This document shows positions 55,377 through 64,000 of a stretch of DNA of 64,000 nt, in pieces. The stretch comes from Leptodontidium sp. MPI-SDFR-AT-0119. Taxonomy: Eukaryota > Ascomycota > Leotiomycetes > Helotiales > Leptodontidiaceae. The stretch's first letter is position 1. Every line of letters begins with the position of its first letter. Location: contig JAHLEZ010000008.1 in the NCBI GenBank assembly GCA_020726505.1, positions 372,001-436,000 of the forward strand. The letters run 5' to 3'. The notes below the pieces were generated by a model. That model did not search any database. It was not told the DNA's origin and saw only the letters and a program-made list of their open reading frames with translations. The translations under genes and the position numbers were made by a program.

Positions 55377-57126
55377 GGCGTCTAACATTCGTTCAGTTAG
55401 TTTGAAATAGATTATTGTCGCAGTGATTCGTTGCGCCAAAAACGGGACCCCATCGTTTAACGGGTTCTTTCCACTGATTTCTCTGTGACAATTATTAGTG
55501 TCACAGGAGCACTTGCTGCCCCAGATGCACTACGAGGGATTTACCACATCTGCTAAGTGTCACCACGGAATTGTGCAAGATGGATGGGTTGTTGTAAAGG
55601 TACAAAAAGGAGACTTCCCCAAGTCTCTCCTCGACGGCCACTGGTCAGAATTCAACAACCGTAAAACAGGGTTGGATCTTACCGGTAAGGTAACAACAGA
55701 ATAAATTTACCAAACAGACCCACAAATGAAAGTACCCCTGAATGGCAGCACAAACCCTTGCCTGACCCGCAACACTGTCAGATACTTGATGCCGTTGGTA
55801 CTTTATTCGTCACTTCTAGCTGAATCTCCCTATTAAACAGATTTCTTGATGATGAAAGCTTTTTGATCTTATTCATGTACCTGTGCTGTCAGGTGACAAG
55901 CTGGTTCAATGTATATGAATGCTTTATGGACTGACGCGCTGTAGTTGGTAATTACGTTAGCCTCAACGCCAAGTATCTCGGCACCGAAAAGTACCGGACT
56001 GAAAGTCGTCGTGTTGCAGGCGCCAAAGCGCTCTAATGCTATAATGAAACCGGGAGAGGGCTGTCTAGAAGAACAGGAAGTTCACTAAAGACGGCAGGTG
56101 TGGAGAGTAGAGTGTTGCTGGCATGCAAGAATGTGGTATGTCACCGGCGGTTTGCTACGCGGGGAAGGTGCTTTTGGTAAAATTAGCTGTCCTATAATGA
56201 AACGTTAATGCGGTCTTCCTGGGGATCTAGTGATAAGTACCAGGTATATGGAGTAGTGCGGGTTGAAAGATCTGGCGACAGGTGGCCTATCTTTTTTGCG
56301 GCGCTAAAGCCCGCCCTGCTAATGTCAGACTCGTACTTCGTACATGCCCAAAAGATCAAAGACTTGGCGTCTGTGCGTACTACTCGAAGATTCCACTTCA
56401 CATGGGGTATTAACCAACGAACCAATCCGGTTTACTCTTTCTCATCTGTAACAAGTAAAATATAGGTCATTTAGCACAGACATCAGATCTTTGATCTTTG
56501 CCTCCTGTACGAAGTAAATTATCTCCGTGTGGGCCAGGATGATACAGTGATGAAGCAGCTTAAAATAAGCATCTCCGAGGGAGGTTTGAACACGCATTGT
56601 CCGTCAGGTATTTTATTTTACGGCTGTCAAACATTTTGTCATATGCTTGGGTCCCTACCTTCTGTTGATCTCATGACACTTACAGGGCGTGGAACCGGGC
56701 AAACAAAAGGCTAACCATATACCGCTAGCAAAGGGGCAATACATGCAGTTGGTCTTAGCTGCTTACGAACCAAGAATATCCTGCGCTTCTACCTTCCTGC
56801 CCTGTTTATGTCGGCTGCTTGATTCACGGATAGAAGATGACGAAGCCACAGGCTTGGGAAGGAGACCCCGAGTGAGCGGGGAACACCACGTCTGATCTGA
56901 TCCACTGAACTTCTGCACAGCAGTAGGACACGCGTCTTTCTGCCTCTATGCAAACCATGACTAGTTCTACATAAAGGGCGTCATGACAAAGCAGCTCAAG
57001 CTGTAGAGACAAGGTAGAAGAGTTGCTTATATATTTCTCTCAACACCCAATGGCCCTATTCGCAAGAACGATGAGATCCTTCTAACTCATCAACATCTTT
57101 GCCATTCATCGACACTCAGCTTCATC
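55377..57126. other. Long intergenic stretch; no supported gene
   Basis: No frame shows family features or plausible splicing. The plus frame 55498-55704 is short and lacks context. Possible regulatory DNA of the aminotransferase lies at its right end. Confidence 0.45.
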
Positions 57127-58377
57127 ATGGTTCTCATCGCCCCATTTACTGTCGAGCAGTACATGGGTAAGTATGAAAACACTCCAGGAGTCATCAACAT
57201 TGCGGAATCTTGTGCCGACTCTGTCTCAATTGACGACCTCGTCCGCCTCTCCAAAGACCCTCAGCGTAGCCCCCTCGACACGGCACTGAAGCTCACCTAC
57301 GGCTCCGTACTCGGTTCCACAGAGCTTCGCAAGTATGTCGCAGCCCACTGCAGCCATGAAGCAACTCAGCTGTCGGCAGATGATGTCATCATCTCTCAGG
57401 GAGCCATTGGCGCCAATTTCTTGGCCCTTTACACGCTCATCCATCCTGGTGATCATGTAATCTGCGTGTACCCAACGTACCAGCAGCTGTATGAAGTCCC
57501 CCAAAGCGTTGGCGCGGAGGTGTCTCTCTGGAGACTGCGTGAAGAAGAAGACTTTGCCCATAATATCCAGGATCTCAAGTCATTGATCAAGGACAATACC
57601 AAGGTGCGACAACTAGGAGGCTCCTTCACTGTTCCAATTCTCAGGCTAATAGGCACCTGCTAGATGATCATCATTAACAACCCAAACAGCCCGACTGGAC
57701 TTTTTATTCCTACCGATACCCTTCAAGAGATCGCCAAACTTGCAGAAGAGAACAACATCATTCTATTTTCGGATGAAGTTTACCGCCCGCTATTCCACGG
57801 TGGAGCATCGGGACAGATTGAAGTGCCTGTACCAGTAACGACCCTTGGGTACGAAAGAGCAGTTGTGACGGGTTCTATGTCTAAAGGCTTCGCTTTGGCT
57901 GGTATTCGCGTTGGGTGGATTGCCAGTAGAGACAAAACCATCATGGAGGCCATAGCGTCGGCACGCAATTACACAACTATCAGCGTGTCACTGTTGGATG
58001 ATCAGATCGCAAGCTTCGCCTTGTCTCCCGCAACGCGACCCTTCCTCGTCGAGCGCAACATCTCGTTAGCGCGAAAGAATATCAAGATCTTGAAGGATTT
58101 TGTGGAACGGCATAAGACTGTATGCTCTTGGGTCGAGCCCAAGGCGGGCACGACCGCGTTCATCCGATTTAGAAAAAACGGAGAACCCGTGGATGACTTC
58201 AAGTTCTGTCAGGATGTTTTGAATAAGACACAGGTGTATTTCTGCCCTGGATCATACTGCTTCGGGAGGAACGAGGATTTCAAGGGCTATGTCAGGGTTG
58301 GGTATGTTGGTGACACGGATGTTCTTGTTAAGGGATTGCAGAGGTTGGGAGACTTTGTTCAGGAAAACTTGGTATGA
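57127..58377 (+). CDS. PLP-dependent aminotransferase, class I/II fold, 396 aa
   Basis: Model: exons 57127-57603 and 57664-58377 with a 60-nt intron (GTGCGA...GCTAG); 1191 nt in frame. Fold-type I features appear in order: LTYGSVLGSTELRKYVA (substrate-loop region), GAIGANFLALYTLIHPGDHV, YPTYQQLYEVP, NNPNSPTGLF (PLP-ring motif, just after the intron), SDEVYRPLF (Asp and Tyr of the cofactor site), TGSMSKGFALAGIRVGW (Schiff-base Lys) and YVRVGYVGD (substrate-carboxylate Arg). Length is normal for the family. Similar fungal genes are often listed as aminotransferase or ACC-synthase-like, but the substrate cannot be read from the sequence. An NmrA-like reductase lies 1.75 kb upstream. Confidence 0.92.
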
Positions 58378-58689
58378 CCTTGGCTGACAGCAATGCAAGT
58401 CTCACTGCTTCAGCAACTTTATGAAGCAGCAGCTCCTCAGCCCTGTCAGCATGTATCAAAGAGACCTAATCCCTCAACTGACGAGTGTCTAAAACAAATA
58501 GTGGCTGTCTTGGACAAGGCCGCGCCGACTCTTCTACTGTCTTGCAGCCCCTTCAAGATTGTGTCATTCGTAGGCCAGAAAATCCTCACTTGCGGTGAAT
58601 TTGACGCCCATCTGTTGCTCCTGGATGATCGAGTACTTGCAAATCTCCTTGGGAGTCGGGTCTTTCGGTCAGCCGCTAATGGAGTTCTG

Positions 58690-58855
58690 GGTGTGTGCAA
58701 GCTAGGTAGGTTGTACAACGCAGCTAGCTTGCACAACCTTCCTGAGTTGTAAACCCTTGCTTGCATGCACAACCTTATTGACTTGCACGACCCACTCGGA
58801 TTGCTCATTCCTGCCGTAGCGTACAACCTTAGTGGGTTGTACAATCTAGAGGTAT
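58690..58855. repeat. Degenerate inverted/direct repeats of a TTGYACAACCTT motif
   Basis: At least seven variants of GTTGTACAAC, GCTTGCACAACCTT, GCATGCACAACCTT and GCGTACAACCTT lie within 165 bp, in both orientations. They form a cluster able to fold on itself; the function, if any, is unknown. Confidence 0.55.
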
Positions 58856-59119
58856 ATTCTGATGAGCGTAGCTTTCTCATGGGGTTAAGTTCACGACTCC
58901 TAGCTGCTGCTAGCAATATAGTAAGAGTTGCAATGTTGTAGCCCGATGTATGATCTCTTACGCATTGCTCAGTAATAATTTCCTAGACTTAGCACGGCAT
59001 AGTTCCATGATTCCACTCTCAGACGCAAAGGTTACGACTGAGAAATAGCGCCCTCAAGGAGGAAGCCGGTTTTGCAAGCGACTGTAAATTACACGAGGAT
59101 TTCCTCACCGTTGTTTGTT

Positions 59120-59265
59120 GAGAGGGCATATGCCTAATTTGCGTACGCTTGAATTAATTCTGTAGATAAGGGCTTCCTTAATATCGTATATCAAAGGAGA
59201 ATATGCCCAAATTTGAGTTTGCTTAAAGATAAGTTTGTGAATAAGGATTTTCCTTGGCCTCCCTC
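59120..59265. repeat. Degenerate tandem duplication, ~75-bp unit
   Basis: 59120-59180 and 59196-59262 share ATATGCC-AATTTG-GT-GCTT-A, then GATAAG-CTTCCTT-type blocks with many substitutions. Confidence 0.4.
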
Positions 59266-59973
59266 CAAGACCTAGTGTAGCAAGTAATTGTTGTTTCCAC
59301 CTCATGTGTAAGGAGTAAGGTTGAGTAAGTTAGCATGTACGATGGTCTGGCTCTGGATCTTTTGCGCTCAATCGTAAACTCATAGATTGCATACTAGCAC
59401 AAGGCACACGAATTCCTTTCGGGGTTGGATGCAGCTCTCCGATGAACAGAATTAATATTTTGACGTAGGGTTGCTGTTCGATCTATCTCAACTACTATTT
59501 CTTAACCATTCAAGGTCTCCCCCACCGTTCTTTCGAACCTTCACCTCCGACTTGAGTCAACTTCTATCAACAAAGGCCTTTCTTCCATGGCCCCTCGCGT
59601 GGCACCAACTACTGCTCTGTTTCCTCTGCTAACTCGCAGACCTCCTGGGCTCCTGGCCACCGGCCTTCATTTTAACTGGGGAGAACGACCTGCCGTCCGT
59701 TCGTTTGATGCACCGTCGTGCTTCAACTTCGAAGCAATTCCTTCGGCGACAAAGGCGCTCTGCGACAGACCACGCACATAATCCCACATTGTGCATTCTG
59801 ACAAGAAAGAGCCAGAAACTAGTCGATAGCCACCTCGCCTGCCAGGTGGTAGTTGGATTTATTCAACTCAACATTTACCCCCCTATGGTCTCACTGACAT
59901 CGTCTTTCGTCAATAAGAAGTTCGACCCAAAGCAACTAGATATGATGGCATACATACTAGGAATCCCAGTTAC

Positions 59974-60977
59974 TTATACGCACTTGGCGTTTTCATTCGT
60001 GTGCTCCAAGCCACACCACACGAAAATCCTCCCAAAGGACCCTGACGACTGTTTCTGGTACCGTGCATCGCACCGCCAACCAATAAGCCCTTCTTGCGTC
60101 GCGTTTGTGCAGAAGGACAGGCAACAGGCTGTTGTGTTCGGCAACCAAACGTAGCTGTTGATGTCAAAGGTAAAGTTTGTGGCACCTTCGTCGCGGATGA
60201 TGGCTGTTGCGTTCCCTTGGTAGTCAGTCTCGGAGAAGCCTTGGAAGGCGAGGCTGTTGGCGGGCGCGGTCTGATTATTGAGGAAGGTCGCCGTCGGGGA
60301 GGCGGATGCCGTGCTGGAGGAGGTGCTGGTGCTGGTGGATGATTGTGAGGTTATCGACGCTGCTGCTGGGGTACTAGTGGATGATTGTAAAGTTGTCGAT
60401 GCTGTTGAGGTACTTGTGGAGAGGGTTAGCTATTTGACGTACGGTACGGTGCTGGCGCGCCGCCATGACGTTGGATTGCTTACCTGCTTGATGGTTCCGA
60501 ACTTGTCGTGGCGGGAGCTGGCTTGTTTGATCTCGAAGACGCTACAGTTCCGCCAACGCCGCCTCCAACGCTGGCTGCGATGACGACGAAAAGTACCACC
60601 AGGATGATGAAGAATACCTTGCGCGTCAACCCGAATATTTTCCCATCCTTCGCTGGTGGCTCTTCCGCACCAGGCGCCTGCTTCGCAGCCGTTGTAGATT
60701 CCGACGGAACGGACTCATCAGGACTGATGCTTGTCTGCGGATACTGTCCCTGTATCTCGAGCTCGGTAGGGACAACCATCTTTAACGTAGTATCGTCAAG
60801 AGCGGGATACTTGGGCTCGTGCTCTTCGAGATGGTTCCTCTTGTACTCAGCTTCGAGTTTCGAGAGGGCTTGTGGGGAAGTATCAATCACGACTTCAGGA
60901 AGGTTCTCGTCCAGTTGTGGAAAGCCTCCATGAACCTGTCCGTATCCCGAGTTCAAAGTGGACGTTGGGGTTGCCAT
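59974..60977 (-). CDS. Single-pass membrane protein with Cys-rich C-terminal ectodomain, 310 aa
   Basis: Model: exon 1 60977-60484, intron 60483-60413 (GTAAGC donor, GCTAAC branch, CACAAG acceptor), exon 2 60412-59974; 933 nt in frame. The first ~120 residues are hydrophilic and Pro/Glu-rich (cytosolic). A KVFFIILVVLFVVIAASVG membrane helix follows, then a Gly linker and a Ser/Thr-rich stalk. The ectodomain has TACCLSFC, GWRCDARYQ, RIFVWCGLEHTNENAKCV and several N-x-T sites. This topology is a type II-like membrane protein common in Pezizomycotina with no known function. A stop-by-stop scan without splicing would end it at the intron and miss the conserved Cys part. Confidence 0.75.
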
Positions 60978-61926
60978 ATTGCTGGTTGTTGTATTTATTT
61001 ATCCTAATTCTGGTTGTTCTTTGAGATGAGTGTAGTGTAGCGACGACGTCAAAGGCGCAAATCGAGAGGATGAGAAGCCAAACGCTCACCTGGATCCCCC
61101 TTGAGATTTGGTGAGGCAGGAGACTTGATATAATTAATGTTTGCGGGCTCGGCTCGGGCCTCACTCTCTTTATTCATCCAATCGCTTGAGAATCTGGCCC
61201 TTGCAGGTACTAATCTCAAACGTAAGGCGGAGGAACTTTCGGTGCGGAGGTTTCTGTGATCGGCAAGGCGCCCCTGGCATCTGAAGAATTGAAGGCCATC
61301 CCCTGCATTTCTGCCAGGCTGATTCAGGAAAATAGCAGGGGGGTCGATCCTACCTATGTGGTTCTATGGAAAGATGCTTCTCACCGCCAACATTGCTTGC
61401 CGAGCTAAACGGCCGCCAAGATTCGCAAGCAGATCTTGTCCCTGAACCTCGAGGGATCATCCCGTTAACTGAGAAGTAATCTTGACCGAGGGTGTATTTT
61501 TGGCTTCCGGAAGCGGGGAAAGTGCAGGCAGGCTTCAGCCAAGTTTTTGTTTGACAGTAGGTTCCATTCGCCCAGCATATTTTATTCATTTAATTAAGAT
61601 TCATATTCATTACCCGCCTCGTTCATATCCCTATTTATAAACATCTTTCAGGCTGTGCGTTGGAGACGAGGAATACAATAGCAAAGAGGACTCGGTGGCG
61701 AGAACCTTCAGTAACGCATATCCTGTGCTTACGTGTAATGTTTCATAGATCACCTGCGCTGAGGTTATCCATTTTTAAGATATAAACAAGTGAGAAAGAG
61801 GAAGTCATGGAAGCTTTAACTTAGACTACATAGGTAAGATAGGTTACGTTGAATTATGATAACCTGAACCTCAAACCACAACAAATTTCACATGTATTCC
61901 TCCCACCCCAAAACCGACTATATGCT
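60978..61926. other. Intergenic; no supported gene
   Basis: Upstream region of the membrane-protein gene, then AT-rich DNA. The minus frame 61589-61350 (ICWANGTYCQTKTW start) has two Cys but no further support. Confidence 0.4.
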
Positions 61927-62824
61927 TCAAGTGTTAGAACGAATTCTAATATCATCCCATTCAACGACTTGACCGTTGAGTTCAAGAGGTATTCCATGCA
62001 CTGCCAAGTGCACAAATGAGCTAGCTGGTCGATCTGGTTGAAGTAGTTCACCTCGGTAGTGAAGTTCCGAGAGCCATTTATATTGCTTAGGAGGCATGTT
62101 TGCTCGGTCTAATCTCAGACTTTAGTAAGTATGACACAGTGAGCATACAATCAACTTACGCTCAGCTCGTACCTCCTTCTGCTGCCCAGATTCGACTATA
62201 CCAGGGGTAACACACAAGATCATCACTTGGTCTTCTTCTACCGAAAGACAGGCGCCAAGCCAATTCATCGCTGCTTTCGAGCAAGCATACGGAATCCAAG
62301 CAGGATACGGAGTCAACGAAACGCCGGAAGATGTCATTAGGATTTGACCATCACTCAGTCGTAGATGTGGCAGTGCGATTTGTATCTGAATTCGAGGTCA
62401 TTCCCCCCGTCAGCTTTTGAGCGGGGTTTGTGGTGTGTTATCAGGAATCACCTTTCTATACCACCTCAATCGTCATGGACAGCTTACAGTGTGTAATAAC
62501 CCGAAGAATTTTATGTCAAAGAGCCTTTTCCAATCATCTACCGATGTCTCTGCAGCGGGACCAATGGGCTTGAGGATAGCCGCATTGAGGATGATGGAAT
62601 CGAGCTTCCGGCCTCGATCCAATGCTTCAGTGATAGCGCGCTCGCTAGTTGGTCGAGAAGAGATGTTGCCCTTGACAATGGATAGCCTGTTACTATGCGA
62701 CTCCAGTAGTGGCTCCAGTTCAGATGTGCTGATATCTATCCCGACGACGAGCATGACTTAGAGCAGAACAACTGCGTGACCATTGATAGACCAATCCCTC
62801 CTCTCGCTCCAGTTATAATGCTTT
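61927..62824 (-). pseudogene. Short-chain dehydrogenase/reductase with broken N-terminus
   Basis: Exons 62754-62488, 62385-62160 and 62108-61927 (introns GTAAGC...TTCAG and GTAAGT...TTAG) give 224 residues in frame: GIDISTSELEPLL, LDSIILNAAILKPIG, ILMTSSGVSLTPYP, WIPYACSKAAMNWLG (Tyr and Lys of the active site present), VTPGIVESG and LAVHGIPLELNGQVVEWDD. The cofactor-binding start IITGARGGIGLSMVTQL lies just upstream (about 62820-62770) but in another frame, with no ATG ahead of it. A one-base shift near 62757 and loss of the start codon separate it. The ATG at 62754 alone would give a protein without its NAD(P)-binding Gly motif. Confidence 0.7.
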
Positions 62825-64000
62825 TGTATTAATCTATGTAAGCTATGTTTGTTGATATGTTGGTTTCCGTGTTGGACATGCATTACTTTTCCGCCAGACA
62901 AGTTCGTCAAGGAGGCCATTCTGGAATCGACGACCTATCGAGAATTGAAGATCCCTCTCCAAACACAATTTAGACCGACTTCTCAAAGGAAAATGTCCGT
63001 AACGATTCCAAGCTTTATGGTACTCCTTTGTGCCGCCGGTGCTAATAACGGGGATCAAATAAAAGCAAATTCTATTCAATGCACGATATAACGAAAATGG
63101 CCTAACGCGCATCGGGCGGTCGGTCCTAACTACCGCCTACGGTCTCGGAGTTCCACAGTGGTAGCTTAAACTGATTCACATTCTGCTTAACTTACGGTTA
63201 GGTAAACGGCACGCCTCGGACACACTGTCCGAAATTTACACTTTTAACTCCGACATCGACTTTTCCCGCGTGCTCGCGCCAACCTCACATCTAGAACATG
63301 CGCTCTAGCAGTGGGCCCAAATCTGGAGTACGGGCATAGGCGGTTGAGGTACGGAGTGAGGATCAGCCCACGGAAGTGACTGGTGATATAATCATAGGTG
63401 ACAGTTGCTATTCTAGTAAGTTATGCGGAATGTTGAGACGGCCATAGAAACATTACATAGGAGTCGAAGTATAATTCCGACCCGAAACTTTTCTTGTCTT
63501 ACTCAAGAGACATAATCTTAAGTTTTTAGACAGGGAACAGAATTACCGGTCCTCCAGGACGCCAATTTCTGAACGGGATGTGCCATGGTTGGGCTATCTG
63601 TCCGCTGCTTAGTCTCACACTCACAATTTATGCCGCTTGAGAAAGCATTCCAAGTATCCGCGCCGGCCCAAGTATGTGGCCATTGGTTTTAGGATCTGTC
63701 TAGACTTTACAACGAGGTAGGAAATCTGGCAACCACTTGAAAACTCAGCTTTACATTCGCTGCATAAATCACATTGATAGTTCAACCGCATGTCTTGAAA
63801 ATGTAGTGCATTTGCGGGATAAGGTGTGGTAACGGGGACAAATCAGAATTCCTACCTACTTCCCGCCTCGGACTTTGTAACGATGATTTGCTCTCTCACA
63901 GGTGGAGAAGAGGAATCATGGAGAGGTCGGTCTCTACGAAACCGTGAATATTATAAGAGTGGTATCCCATTCCTTGGGAAGGTCGATGAATATCACACAA
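62825..64000. other. Right end of window; no supported gene
   Basis: No frame longer than ~90 codons has recognisable features, and no repeat structure stands out. Confidence 0.45.

Larger units (their letters stand above)
58378..59973. other. Intergenic with degenerate repeats
   Basis: Two old repeat patches are listed separately. The open frames 58393-58752 (plus) and 58916-58446 (minus) overlap the repeat patch and are not supported. Confidence 0.45.

Noticed and set aside
58393..58916. Overlapping frames on both strands
   Set aside because: They cover a repeat patch and have no family features.
1..64000. CRISPR array, bacterial operon or riboswitch
   Set aside because: No regularly spaced short repeats. 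Gene structure with spliceosomal introns shows a eukaryotic genome.

Overview
This is fungal nuclear DNA, from a filamentous ascomycete (Pezizomycotina; a Leotiomycete is my guess, not shown). The genes have short GT-AG introns of about 47-220 nt with CTRAC-type branch points. There are several HET-domain (heterokaryon incompatibility) genes, a Clr5-domain gene and a fasciclin protein. The transposons carry heavy C-to-T/G-to-A damage typical of repeat-induced point mutation (RIP). I see no rRNA, tRNA, CRISPR array or bacterial operon.

Layout. 1-2100: RIP-degraded Fot1/pogo DDE transposon, cut by the window start. 3.7-16 kb: a long minus-strand gene with in-frame stops, a conserved-looking unknown gene, a chymotrypsin-fold protease-like gene, a Cys-rich single-pass membrane protein, and a two-domain fasciclin protein with a GPI-like tail. 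16.5-25.3 kb: an immunity-like block with a broken HET gene, a large subtilase fused to a seven-repeat FG-GAP/VCBS propeller, a second broken HET gene and an intact HET gene. 25.6-34.4 kb: LTR-element nest, consisting of a solo LTR, a complete but dead 6.6 kb Ty3/gypsy element with intact 5-bp target duplications, and two LTRs of another family. 34.4-41.9 kb: gene-poor DNA with minisatellites, a G23 tract, two small gene models and a decayed conserved gene. 41.9-47.2 kb: an intact HET gene and a Clr5-domain gene. 49-62.8 kb: a run of small-molecule enzymes (tyrosinase, SDR, NmrA-like pseudogene, intact NmrA-like reductase, PLP aminotransferase, decayed SDR) with a membrane protein and a small orphan gene between them.

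How it fits together. Two themes stand out. One is a self/non-self or defence-like neighbourhood of HET genes in different states of decay around a secreted-looking or bacterial-style protease. The other is an oxidoreductase/aminotransferase run that could be a decaying metabolic cluster without a PKS or NRPS. At least six genes are broken, often by stops explainable as CAG-to-TAG, TGG-to-TAG or TGG-to-TGA transitions, so RIP or RIP-like mutation has probably affected genes as well as transposons. The main structural result is the gypsy element. Its two LTRs differ only by transitions, and each LTR is spared on its outer side, so the mutation footprint appears to fade at the element's borders. 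All splice models were made by eye and should be read as hypotheses.
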